Made by a program: the position numbers and the translations under genes
Shown here: piece after piece, positions 49,434-61,905 of the stretch
Position numbering within the stretch: position 1 is the first letter of the stretch
How the letters are laid out: each line of letters starts with the position of its first letter
Source of the DNA: Pseudoscleropodium purum
Taxonomy: Eukaryota > Streptophyta > Bryopsida > Hypnales > Brachytheciaceae
Direction: 5' to 3'
Assembly (NCBI GenBank): GCA_963969395.1
Contig: OZ017795.1
Span: forward strand, 1,550,001 to 1,614,000
DNA length: 64,000 nt
Notes under the pieces: generated by a model
Told to the model about the DNA's origin: nothing
The model's input: only the letters and a program-made list of their open reading frames with translations
Databases searched by the model: none

Positions 49434-51245
49434 TCACCAATAATCACCACAAGAACAAACGCCATTTTGGAAGTGGTGAAAGCGATTAGCATCTCTCACA
49501 ACAATCTCTCGTTCAGTTGCCTTTGAAATAAACTTGGTTGCTGTATGGCAGTCTGAACACACTCGAAGATTCTTGAACACCCAAATTGGCTCTCCAGGGA
49601 GTGTCCACATGAGTCCGTAAGCAATATCCAACTTCTCACTATGGGAATGAAGAGCAAGCTCTTTCTCTTCCTCCTCAATGTTCCGCAACACTAGCAGAGT
49701 ATCCGGAATGTACCCTTCAGCCTTAATTTTCTCACTCAATCTCCTCAGCTCAGCATACATCTCCTTCGCTTCTGAGTGAGAAGTATCCCCTACGACGAAG
49801 TCATGGACCTTGTTATCAACTTCGATCCAGCTACGCCCTGGCTCCTTGCGTATACCTCTCTCCTGCATCATAGTGCGGACCCACAACACCTCCCACTTGT
49901 CAGCTGCAGCATAGATATTCGAGAGAAGCACGTATGGAGAAGCAACCATCGGTTCCAACTTGAGACACTCATTAGCGGCAAGTTTGCCCAAATCCACATT
50001 ACCGTACGTTCTACAAGCACCAAGCAAGGCTCCCCAAGTTGCACAATTTGGTTCCACCGGCATGTTGTCAATCAAGAGCTTTGCTTCCTCCAAGTGTCCT
50101 GCTCGGCCAAGAACATCCACCATGCAGGTAAAAAGCACCACAGTAGGCTCGATGCCATAATCTTGTGTCATAGCCAGAAAAAGTCTACGGCCCTCATCCA
50201 CAAGACCAGCATGACTAGAGGCCGACAACACTCCAGCGAAGGAGATCACACTAGGCTTCACCCCGTCTGCAATCATATTTTTGAACACTTCCAGGGCTTC
50301 GTGCCCACATCCATGGTCTGCAAGTCCATCAATGATCACGTTCCACGTGATCACATCACGATCCTCCATCCTATCAAACACTAGCCGTGCATCATCCAAA
50401 CTGCCACACTTTCCATACATGTGGACAAGCGCAGTGCCCACACGCAAATCCGACTCAAGTCCCGCTTTGAGGACATGCCTGTGAACCTCCTTCACCCACT
50501 CCAAAGCCCCTGCACATGCACATGGATTCAGAATGCTCGCAAACGTAAATGCATTGGGTTCGAGGCCTTCCTGTTTCATTTGGAGAAACAGTCCATATGC
50601 CTCCTGCTCAAATCCATGCTCTGCAAGTCCACTGATCATTATGTTCCATGACATCACGTCGTGGTTCTCCATTCACCAAAAAACTACTCGAGCATCATCG
50701 ATACTGCCACAATTTGCATACATGCGAACAAGCGCACTGCCCATACGAGCATCTGATTCAAGCCCGGCATGTCGTACATACGCATGAACTTCTTTGCCCC
50801 ACTGCAGAGCTGATGGATCGGCACATGCCTTCAGGATGCTCGAGAAAGTAAATGCATTTGGCTGGACCCCTTTTTGGCACATTTGATTGAAAAGTTCCAT
50901 TGCTTTGTCAGCATGATTGTGCTTTGCATAGCCTCCAATCATAATGGTCCAACTGAACACGTTCTTGTTCACAAGTTTATCAAACACTCCACGTGCATCC
51001 TCCAATTCTCCACACCTGATATACACGCTCACTAGGTTGTTTGCCACATATGTATTCTGCTCCATTCCACTCTGGTTGATGTAGTCGTGAACCTGCTTTG
51101 TGACATTAACATTAAGGTTTTCCTCCTTCAAGCACCGTCTCAAAACTTCAACATACATAAACGAGTCGATGGCCATGCCTTGTTCTAATCCATTCTTCAA
51201 ATTAACAATTGCTTCAGTCGTGCTTCTTGCAGTTTTCAAGGACAT
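49434..51245 (-). pseudogene. E/DYW-class PPR gene with one in-frame TGA
   Basis: One frame of 604 codons from ATG 51245 to TGA 49436-49434, interrupted by TGA 50675-50673 at codon 191. About ten tandem PPR motifs of P, L and S type are visible, such as NVFSWTIMIGGYAKHNHADK, GKEVHAYVRHAGLESDARMG and DVITWNVIIDGLADHGCGHE. E motifs follow (EPNCATWGALLGACRTYGNV; EVDNKVHDFVVGDTSHSEAK), then a complete DYW deaminase-like domain. In it, the zinc/catalytic residues are HSEKLDIA and CSDCH, and the chain ends HHFQNGVCSCGDYW. DYW proteins act in C-to-U editing of organelle transcripts. The style is that of moss PPRs. The stop sits where the helix B end VF-x-(R/K)-M is expected, so it probably arose by CGA-to-TGA or TGG-to-TGA. 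No transit peptide is evident from this start; an upstream exon is possible. If the stop is real, the gene is broken, or its C-terminal part is made separately from ATG 50672. Confidence 0.85.
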
Positions 51246-51656
51246 ACATCCGCCACCACCCGGTACAATATGCCTCGACTCTCTTGTAGTACTCGGCACA
51301 ATGCATCCTCTTCCATTGTAGCCCTTAGATAGCCTGATTCATCAATAGATTCTTCAATAGAAATCCCTTTGAAAGAAGAACACTGATACACAATGAAAGG
51401 GTGCAAGACCACTAATGCCCAGTACTCACATATTTCAACATCCACAAATTTGCATCCATCCATTTGAATTCTTAATTATCTCACATACGTAGCAATTCAT
51501 TGCAAATCATTTCACTTTAAGTGCACCCAATAACCAAAAGGAAGAACAGAGCATATTGCACACACAAAAATCCTTCAACTCACCCAAAATCATATATTTC
51601 TAGATGCACCTACTCTAGACACTAGACAAGGTAGCCAACTCAATTCCTAAAGTTAC

Positions 51657-53110
51657 CTGTCTCCTTGTGTTGTGTCTTGAGAATCTTTGGAGCGATAATC
51701 AACAGGAGGTTGCATTCTCCCTTCAGTTGTCAAGCTGAGCATTGCCTTTACCCATGGTGGAGTTGACCAGCCATATATCCAAAGTGCTTTCTTTGCCACC
51801 TTATGCCTAAAGTCAGGTGATCTAGGATTCCTCTGTAAGCACCACGACCCATGATCAGATCCTACAAAACTGTCTCAGATTCATTTGGCATCTAACAATC
51901 AATATTCCAGGAATATGTGTTTGTTGATGACACTGCAATGATCTGAGCAGTGTTCACTCCACTCAATGACAGCAAACAATGCAATTTCATACTTGTTGCT
52001 TTACGAAGTGCCCACAAGTGCCCATGGCCTTGTACAAGCAAGAAACGTCCCGTCACTTGTTGAGCCGAGTATTGTATCCGCTTTCTTTTATCTAGTCATA
52101 CCTTGTCAGCTCTGTTGTCCCACCACTGCGTAGGATCCGCGAAGTACTCTTCCCAAAGTTCTTCAACCGACTGTAGTTCACCTGAATCCACCGCAACATG
52201 CTATACCCATGTCAGTCACATTTTCACCAGGAGAGGCAAACTCTTTCTGCGACGATGGGCATATGATATATACCTGAAGCATTGGAATTCGAAGGTGATC
52301 TCTTCCAAACTGATGGAAATGGTGAACACCGGATTGGTCCACTGCCTCGTATGTGAAGACAAGGGCAGGGATAAAGAAGGGTAGATAGGCCATGGAGACC
52401 TGAAGACTGAGATTGCACAGATATCCTGGGTACACAAACGTCGACACTCTGTTAATAAGCAACTTCGTACCATTCAAAGCGCTCTTCCCATCAATACCGG
52501 GGTTTAGGGTTCGGTCAACCATGTTCATATCCGGTTACGTTTGGAAAAATGTGACAACCTCTTCATCAAACATTGCTGTAAAGGAGACCTCATACTTCGA
52601 CACATTTGTTGTCAGCATGACCACAGTAGTCCAACCCATGTCACAAGTCATCCAACCGCTTAATTCACTCACCTGTGCACCACCTAGTCCACGCACCGAC
52701 AAAAAGCTTCTTTGATCTCTCCTGCACTGCAATTTTTGTCTACAATCTAAATCCCACGACACCAATTGAGGTGGCAGCCCCATCACTATCTGCCTGAATT
52801 ACAGAAACCAATTCACACTAACTGTTACTAAGAAGAACATCACAAAGAACAACGCCGGAATGGACCTCAGAATTGAACCTGTGGACAGAAACACATCAAA
52901 TTGAGAAGAAACTACATGTGCGAAAAATCTGCTACAACCTCCAATCCTGAAAACCCGAAAGCATTAAATAAAGTCCACAAACAAAACCGCATACCTGACG
53001 CTTCCGGCGGCCAAATGAAGCAAGACAAGCTGCGCAAGGACGACAAACCTGCACTGCAGCTTCACGAGCAGCAGCTCCGTCTCCGGGATCAATCAATTGC
53101 TGAGGCAAGA
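51657..53110 (-). CDS. OSB-like organellar single-stranded DNA-binding protein (exon structure partly resolved)
   Basis: Two 3' exons are clear. Exon 52181-52102 encodes ELQSVEELWEEYFADPTQWW followed by DNRADK. Exon 51832-51657 encodes RNPRSPDFRHKVAKKALWIY, then GWSTPPWVKA. Together they make the plant-specific PDF motif of OSB proteins. Upstream, open pieces resemble an SSB-like OB fold: GWTTVVMLTTNVSKYEVSF (about 52535-52680) and STFVYPGYLCNLS (about 52430-52470). A Ser/Asn-rich linker ending SNSNASG joins the 52181 exon in phase. OSB proteins bind single-stranded DNA in mitochondria or plastids and restrain recombination. The N-terminal targeting exon, the OB-fold boundaries and the stop downstream of 51657 were not resolved, so this entry marks a span and not a full model. 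The PPR gene lies directly downstream on the same strand. Confidence 0.7.
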
Positions 53111-54608
53111 ATCCAACATACATCCATGTATTAGCATACAACCCCAGTCAACTGACTTGACTATTGAAAATTACCATCGCTTCAAAGAGGGTCATCGAAA
53201 ACTTAGGTTCAAACTAAATTACAGTTCTCCTCTGATATGAATGACAAGACTAATTAAATTTAGATCGTTTGAATGGCATACATAGAAATATGCATGAAAA
53301 CCTATCAGAATTGGTCATAACACATACATGAACCGCAACAGGGTCAGAACCCAATCCCCAACCCAGTCAGATCGCTCAATCCAATTCCCGGAATGTGTTT
53401 TCGACTTGTCTCGTTCCCTACCAGTCTGTCACAACTTCGACTTCCTCCCTGCTGTTCGCGCTGCCCAATCTCCTGCCCCATGGTGCACACGTGCACACCC
53501 CTATTCTGACATATGACGATACCTCGTATTGGGTGAATATGACAGGAATCAGCATATGTGGCACCGATTTGGCCATTTCCAGCACATCGTTCGAATGTGA
53601 AGCAAACAAAGGTGATAGCAAAGTCGCTTTCGACTCTGCAACACAAACGTGAGTTCTCAATCGGTTCGATGCATCTTACCGGCCCTAAATCCAGGCTGCT
53701 GCCACTGAACTCTGTTGCAGCTCACACCACATCTACAGTACACATTTTGAGAAGTTCTTTCTAGCTTTGCCGGGAATAAGTACTAATCCGGAAAGACATG
53801 AATCAGTGTTCTTCTCTTGCAGGCCCAAGCTTCTTTCAAGGTTCGAAGACTGGGAATCATGCAGTCATCAGCATTGAATAACTCATAGCTATGCTGATTG
53901 CCACGGACCGCAATATATCACGAATTCCCAATTCCAAGTTGAATAAATTTCCTCAAGCGAAAATTCTAAATCCTAGTTCGCGAAACGGCTCATTTCTTCT
54001 TGCTCAGTCTGTGAAACTCCCATATCTGCTCCTAAGCCATAAAAAAACCGGGATGAATTAGAGGATCTGCAATTTGAATTGCACTGCACTAATTGCGCAG
54101 CAAGATATCTTCAATCGGCAAATTAATTACTCGCGCTCCACAAGCTCCGAAGGAACAAGCACTACTCTACTCTCCTGTAGGAAGAGCAGGAAAGGTCGAT
54201 ACAACGATTCTCCTACAACAGCTGGCATCTCACCTCTGTCCTACAATTTCCAACACACTCCCACGAGCTCACACTAAAATGGCTCCAAACCAACCGCCAG
54301 AGCAGAGAAACAAGTCAGAATCCCACTGCAAATCCTGCACAAGCGGGCATCGCAGTACTACTTCCCACATTCAGTCAGTCATCCTAACACAACAGTACGA
54401 GAAATCTCCCTCCTTGAGCCCTCAATTCATCACAACGGCCATACGTGCACCCGCATCAGACTGCAGCATGCCGCACCCTTGCTCTGCAAACGCTCGCAAG
54501 CTTGGGATCAAGGAGTCTCTCAAGGAGTCTCTCACCATGTTCATTCCTGCTCGACGCTTGCTCTGGTCTCCCTCCCTTAGGGAAACGGTATTTCTTCTCC
54601 TCGCTAAA
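53111..54608. other. Upstream region of the OSB-like gene
   Basis: Moderate GC, with short ORFs on both strands but none with a recognisable product. The OSB-like gene needs a targeting exon and probably has it here, but I could not identify it. The region ends at the inverted LTR-like repeat. Confidence 0.4.
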
Positions 54609-55735
54609 GCCTGATACCCTTGACGCTGCCCCGAACATCAATCGAAACAGATTACTGTGCGGGTATTGTTGCACTCGGCCCTCTTTAATATCACATCCCT
54701 AATAGGGTATAACAGGTTCCGGTCTCTCACCACCCTTTGGGAACATATATAAGGTAGAAGATATATCCGTTGTGGTCACCCTCCCAATTAGAATCTAGTA
54801 GCCTTTCCAATTGCACTTGCTTTTATTTTAACATAGTCAAAAGTATAAAGTGACATAATAACTAACAACATAGTGGTATATTGAAAGTGAAAGTGTCATC
54901 ATATCAATACCAAAATAGTACCAAAAGAAATATTGTAGTTTCATTCCTACAATTTTAGCACTCCAAAATCCAAAATGAAGATTTTTTTAGTACTAAAATG
55001 CTTTTATTATATATTTAAATAAAAATTATGTAACTGCATTGAAATTTTAATTTTGTTTTGGAACTATTACAATGACTTTTTAGTATGTATCTATCAATTA
55101 ATTGTGATCATACTAAAAACAATTGAAATTATTAAATCAACACTAAATTAGTGGTAGGGACTTTTTGATGTAGTGATGATAGTCTAATGGAATTGGAAGG
55201 GCTTAGATTTAGGGTTTAGCAAAATTTTGTTAATTTGGTCCATATCAACTTGTCTAAGGTGACTAAAGTCTATTGATCAAGGGTGCATTTTCTACTAGTG
55301 ACTTTAGCTCTATTCTACTATCCTTGAGAAGACTATTCCACTATAGGAAAGAAGACTATTGCTCAATGGGAGTTGGGAGTTGATGCTATAGATTTATATC
55401 TTGTAGATATAATAGTCTTCAAACTCTCAACAATTAGATCAAAGAATAAATCACAACAACCAATTGAGGCAACAACAATGGAGGTACAATTCAAGCATTG
55501 AGTCTTCTCAAAGACAAAGACAAAACTGTTAAAATGTCATTTTTTTATTTTAGTAGTGAATTTTCCTTATAAAAATCCAAATCTACTTAATGAATGGATT
55601 TGGCCTACAAGTACTAAAGGTAAAAAACAATTGCTACTAAACAAATAGCTTAGATTAATACTTGATGTCTATAGAAAAAAAATTTAACTCCATGAAATTG
55701 CCAATAATCACTAGTATGTCTACTAACCAAGTAGT
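54609..55735 (-). repeat. LTR-like repeat, copy 2 (inverted, contains the empty target site)
   Basis: The reverse complement matches 33847-33943 joined to 45601-46629, with small differences throughout. At 55635-55642 it has one GTTTAGTA (read as TACTAAAC on the plus strand), exactly where copy 1 carries the 11.65-kb element. The same TATA-like and tRNA-primer-like motifs are present near its 3' end (about 54609-54770). With no retroviral-type ORF next to it, it looks like a solo LTR or an unrelated dispersed repeat. Confidence 0.75.
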
Positions 55736-58700
55736 GTAAGGATTTGATCTACTAACCAAGTAATAAAAGAACTAGAGGTAAAAACAATTGCTACTCCCAT
55801 CGCCTACTAATACTCTTGTAAGTTATGACTTTGTTTACTATTTCTACTTCTATGCACAGCATCAAATATTTCTGTAAATTCCCACAAGTCAAGCATTTAC
55901 TCTACTTTGTTGGCTTGGTTTGCTATCTTAGGCATACATCAATTTGTAGCCCCTTCTCACATTTGATTATATAGGAAGGAGGCTAGATTGATCAACTACC
56001 CAAAAAAAATGTTGGACTTGGCTCTAGCAAAGTTTGCCCATAAATTATAAGGGTTAGATGGGTTTGTGAACTTTGGGGCTTTTGGTTTGGCCCATTGGAT
56101 AGGAGGAAGATAATCATTGTTATCCGGGACATATTGATATTCATCATCGTCTAGTCCTTCATGGATTGGGGGATCTTGATCTATCATGACTTCTTTGGAT
56201 TTCATTATCTAAATGATTTCTTTTAATTGAAATGCATTCTATCAAACGGTGCATTCAATTTTAGTTTGTAATGCAATTTACTATCATTTGTGTGAATCTA
56301 AGAAGTTGTATTCTAATTTATAGCTATTAGTTATATCAATACATACATGATCTCTAAAGAAGTAACAATATTCCAGCAAAATGAATCTCTTCTAACTATA
56401 AGCACATGTGATATGCAATTTCAACAAATTTATTATCAAAGATTGCTCTTTCACAAAATTCAATTGCAAACATTCTTAGTAAATCTATTGAGGCCCTACT
56501 TTGAAAGTGATTATGGTCACAATGCACATGGTTAGAATACAAACTTGCATACTTGATGTCTATAGCATCCTAGGACAAACCAAAAACTCTAATAAATGGG
56601 AAAAAAATCTATACTATAGGCTCTAATCAAGCAAGGATGGTGCTTGTGACTCTTCTAGGAAATGGGTTGCATGCTTCTCATACAGTTTAACACCAACATG
56701 GAGTTGCTGTATTTGTTTCCAATTTGGTGATAGAGTGGTCTCAAAAGTCCACCACTCAATGACAAGCATTTTGACTTCCAATGCTAAAGCATCACTTCTT
56801 GTTGCTCTTCTTGGTGGACTCCAAAAAAAATCCGTATTGTTGCCAAGGATGTGAACCGCTACAATGTGCATGATATTCTGCCAATCAATGCCTAACGCCC
56901 TGGTAAAACTTCTTTAGCTTCCAAATGAAGACGTTGCTAAATGACATAGCATGTGTTTGGCATTAAAATATATGCTATGTCATTGAATTTTTTCAACCAA
57001 AACATTACTTGCCACTCCTTCCTTGAAATTTGAAAGTAGAACATGGTTTCACTTGATCTCTGAAATGTTTTGCAAGTAATCCGGTAAGATAGATTTCAAG
57101 AATGGATGAAAAATCATCTTCTCAAAGATGCATTCACGACTACTTTGCTAAATCACACCTTGCTGGTGTAGTCTTCAAGTACATGGCATAGTCTCATACC
57201 AACATCCCTGTCACATGTTCATCGTTTGATGGAGCACCCTCATGGACAGAAGTTGAATTAGTCCTAGGATTAGGAATTTGAGACTTTTGAACTATTGCCT
57301 TTAGTTTGAATCTTGATTGTTGTTTGTACAAGCAGTTCTTTTTTTTTGGTGCAACTAACTCTGACTTATCTAGACCATTAGTTCTACTCTTTTTTTTCTT
57401 TTTCTCTTCTCTGACCCTATTTATTAAGAACTAATACTATTGCAATGCCAAATTTATCTATGCATGATATTCATGGCAACGCATACACGTTAGACAAAAA
57501 AATAACTAATTTAACATATGAAGGTTCTGTAAACTTAATGTATCAATTAAGTTGTGTCCTAGTTGAGACAATTGATACAGTTATCCTAAGATTAATTGAG
57601 AATGTATAGTAGCATAATTGAAAGAGCGCACATAGAGAGTACAATGGCATCATTGATACTGGTCTAATTGAATGCTTGAAGTCTTGAAGACTTCAATTTT
57701 TTAAATTTCAACGTGAGTTCAATCTTTTTTCATGAATTCTAGCATTTTATACATCCAGAATACAATCCATGGTCCACAAAATTTGGAGTACATAGTAAAT
57801 AAGTAAAAAATAGGGTAAATTTCAAGTATTTTTTTATTTGTAAATGAATTTACAACTTCAAATTTTGCCCAAACCTTCTACGAGTTCTTAGAGTTCAGAA
57901 ATTTAAAATATAATTGTGGCTAATTAAAATAGTTTTTTTATGTATAAAATTAAAGAGTGTATATATTTTCTATTTGTACAACAATTGTATGCACTTCTAA
58001 CTCAATCTTATCAATTCAATGATTGACCTATTGGGTTTTGAAACATATGTATTACCAAAAATCTTGAATAGCTCCAAAAGGCATTAGGCCTTTCCTAATC
58101 TGATTTCTATTAATTTGTTATAATTTGAACAAAAAGCAAACATTTAGATAAAGTGTACCAATTCTTTTGGAATTGATACCATTTAAAGTTGAATTAGCCA
58201 TATTAGAGAGTACATGTACAAAAAATGATATAATATCACTTACAAATAGAATGATTATAAAGCCCAAATCAAACCTCATTTGCCCATAACTCGTGCATGC
58301 GGTGTCCAATCTAAAAATGCCACATCATTTTGGAAGCCAAAGAAGAAGACCTACATTACTCTCTATTTGAAAAAAATCTCCCTTTTCTATTTAGAAGCTC
58401 AAATGTAGACCATTTTGTTTTGACCTTAATAAAGATCTATTTTTAGTGAAGTTAAATACGCCATTGGATACTTGCTTCAAAATACTTTTCAAAAATATCT
58501 TATGCATTATCATCCGATCTTTCAAATGGCAGCATTTTGTGGATGAAGTTTTAAAAAACAAAACTTCATCTACCCATAACTCATCTCTGTGATATCCAAT
58601 CCAACAATGCCATGTCATTCTGGAGAATTGAAAGGGAAGACCTATGTCCCCCTCCAAGCACAAATCAATCATCCTTCTTTGTTTAGGAGCTTAAATGTAG

Positions 58701-60590
58701 ATCCTTGTGTTTTGACCTTGCTTAATATCTATTTTTAGCTTGAAATAAATGCACCATCGTATAGAATGATGCTTCCAAATCTTTTTCAAAAACATCCTAC
58801 ACTTTATCATCCAATCTTCTGAATGGTGGCAATCCATGAATGAAGTTGGATAAACCAAACTTCATCCATCCCTAACTCATCCATACGCAATCTAATGAAA
58901 AAATGCCACGTTATCTTACCATCTCAATAAAAAGACCTATGATATCATTCCATCCAAAATGAAATTACAAGCCATATAAATAGGTCCGAATCCTTCCAAT
59001 TCTCTATATAGGATCTAAAATAGAAGTGTCTATTTTAAACCAAACAAGACATTTTTGGAAAGCCCTCATGAAACCCCTTCCAAAAACATAACTCTCACTT
59101 TTGAATTGTTCAAATTGAATCTACAATAGCCAAATCAAATCTCCCAAACCTAAGGTCAAAGTTGCTATATTAATCTCGCAAATGAATAAGAAATTAAGGT
59201 TCTAGTTTGCATTTTTCAAATTGCCACATCCACAAATGTGGGATAGGTGCAATAAAAACTACACCCAAATGACCATACCCTTAGGAATGCTCTTGTAACC
59301 CTAAACCCTAAACCCTTTTGCATAATGTAATTAGTAATATTTTGGTAATTGTAGCTATTGCCTTTTTGCTTTACCGCACTACAAATTGAGTGTCATAGAA
59401 GATTTACAAAACCTTGTTTTAAAAGGCTGAAACGAAGGCAAGCTTTCCAAAATTCTACATTACTAATGCTTAATGAAGGCATTGTTATTAGAATTGGAAC
59501 AAAGAAGGTCGTACTATCTCGTTGAAATGAAAGCTTTACAATCAAGTCCCCAAACTTTACAACATAGAATATAGAATATTATTTTATTTTCGTTTTTGAT
59601 TTTTGGAAACACATAGATAATATTTGTTTTTGTTTTTTTTTCAAAAATTTTAAAATTTTAAAAATTTTAAAAAAAAATTCGGTTTGTTTTTATTAATCCT
59701 TTCTACACTTTTCATATATGCCACCCTATAATCCTTGAAAATTTCACCGTAAACCAAATTTAATATATTTTGAGTTATTTTAATGGATTTGACCCGAGTG
59801 TAGGTTACTTCTAGAGAATGTTGCATGAAATAGGAATGTAGATAAAATATAGAAGTATGCCCTTTTCCTTGATTCTGTGAACCTACAATTATTGTAGCAA
59901 CTTTCTAGAAAAGTAACGCATGAACAAGGAATTTAGCCACTTTCCAGCGGGCTAAAGTCTTTTTATTAATGACGTACATGGATGTTTTTGTGAATAGAGA
60001 TTCTTCATCCAAAATAACATGCAACTATTTGAATCTCCCTTCATTCCTTCCCGCCTAACTCTTTTCACTTTCCATCGCTCCATTGCCTCCTCTTGGGCGA
60101 AGTTCTTCACTTCCTTTTCTCTTGTTCAACTTCTTTTGCTTATAGTTCCTTTCGGCTATTGTTCAAGTTGTGCTTGCGTTTGCGGACTTCCCAATCTTGA
60201 CGTTGTGCTTACAGTCTATGTCTTCAACTTAGAGTTTGAAACTTTTACGATTGTTTTGTTGTAAGTCAGTTGAGGTGCCGCCCTGACCTATCTACAATCC
60301 CATTGATTTTGTGTTAAATTCTTATGTGTGTAATAGAGCTATCATTTATTCTTTTGTCATTAGGATGTTTCACGATTCATTCAAGGACGATGATCGTAGT
60401 GAATGCAGTGCAAATGAATACGTACATTAGGATCTCATGTCGACAGTTTTGTGAATTCTCTCACCTTTTGTTTCAATCTTCAATGCTTAGATTTTTAGTC
60501 CCCTTATTCTTTGTGTTGAAGGAAATTTCTTGAGGACCTAATGTATGCACTGGGATTTGTGGAATTACATAATTCTGAAGACCAATGACA
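55736..60590. other. AT-rich intergenic region with one coding relic
   Basis: Mostly AT-rich repeats. A minus-strand piece at 56871-56623 reads LVIEWWTFETTLSPNWKQIQ and VGVKLYEKHATHFLEESQ. It looks like real protein, possibly another fragment of the repeat-borne family seen at 32 and 62 kb, but the match is weak. A minus frame at 56205-55996 is Pro/Asp-rich with no known domain. Loosely repeated blocks occur at about 58260-58900. Confidence 0.4.
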
Positions 60591-60595
60591 GGGAA

Positions 60596-61818
60596 TTCAA
60601 CTCGAGTCAAGTTGAATATCGATTTAGAATATCACATTAACTATAAAGTATTATATAAGATTCTACTTAAGTCGAATTAAAATGTATTTCTAATGATGTA
60701 TTATTGGCGAAATTATACTATCTACAAGTTATAATTCACTAAGTAATACTTCCTCAAATTATTAGGACTGATGCCAAGTAATTCAACTTGAGTCGAGTTA
60801 AAAAGATGATTTATGTTTCGGAAATTTAGAATTGTATATGTACAGATTATTCTTGATTTGAAAATTAATTCCTCATAATGATTCACTGACGGATGTATGA
60901 TCTCTAGTAGATGCGCTTCATTAAAAATGACTAACGCATTTTTCTAAAGACCTACGGTAAAGAATTCAATTTGAGTCAAGTTAAATTGTGGCTCACTTAA
61001 GTTTGCTATACAAGATGAATTATGGGAGATTCTACTAGAATCGAGTTGAATATCTAATGACATGATAATGTGAAAAATGATCTTTATTAGTAAAAATTTA
61101 CTAGGTTATATTAACTTAATTTATAGATTTTAAAATTAATAATTGATCTATTAATTTGTTAGTGGTGAAATCTAATTTACCTTGAGAGTTGAGTAAAATG
61201 ACAATTTTTCTCTTCTTCACCAACTCCGAAGATATAGTATGTTTTGATATCTCATAAAGTCTTATATGCACATAATAGACGAGATTCTACTTTCATGAAT
61301 GAAAAACTATTACCTGAGATATCTCTAAATGAATCATCTTAGGACTAGTAATTGAACTTGATTCGAGTAGAACTAAATGATCAAAGGCCTTAGTCAACTA
61401 GATATGTTTTGTTTCTATAAGAAGTTGTCGATGATATTATGATAAAAACATTTTTTTAGACACTCAAAATTAAGTGACGCAATTCTACTCGTTGCGAGTT
61501 GAATATCACTACGGTATTTAGATGGAATTCTACTTCGTCTAATATCTTCAATGAGGCGGAATCTTTGTATACATCATGTTCTTGTGCAAATATTTATGTT
61601 GGATGATTAGTAATTAAATTTCTTATTTTGAATCTTGTTGAAGTTGGTATTAAGTATTCTATACAATCAAGTTCTCAAGTTGTCTAAACCTATAGATTAT
61701 ATCATGAGAATAATTCAATTCAGAAGTCATAATATAAGACTTTTTTCAAATGGATTACTATTGATGGTACTCTTGTTAATGACATGCAATTTGTAAATCA
61801 ACTCGACTCGAATAGAAT
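60596..61818. repeat. Array of eight spaced imperfect palindromes
   Basis: Variants of the palindrome TTCAACTCGAGTCGAGTTGA occur at about 60596, 60661, 60782, 60964, 61031, 61351, 61482 and 61797. Several are preceded by GATTCTACT and followed by GAATATC. They sit directly upstream of the relic ORF starting at 61906. Spacing is irregular, 65 to 320 bp. Confidence 0.65.
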
Positions 61819-61905
61819 TTCGATGTTGTATACCTTTTTCATTTGAATATGAATTAGTATGAAATTAATTCTTATCGTTTATTTTTTGAATCTTTTGTAG
61901 GCATT

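Noticed and set aside
49776..50384. 202-codon plus-strand ORF
   Set aside because: Antisense shadow of the PPR gene.
51236..51463. Overlapping minus-strand ORF as the missing N-terminus of the PPR protein
   Set aside because: It is in another frame and lacks PPR motifs. A frameshift or upstream exon could connect it, but nothing in the sequence decides this.
59300..59320. AACCCTAAACCCTAAACCC, possible interstitial telomere
   Set aside because: Only two to three units; short telo-box-like runs occur elsewhere in the window and do not indicate a telomere or fusion.
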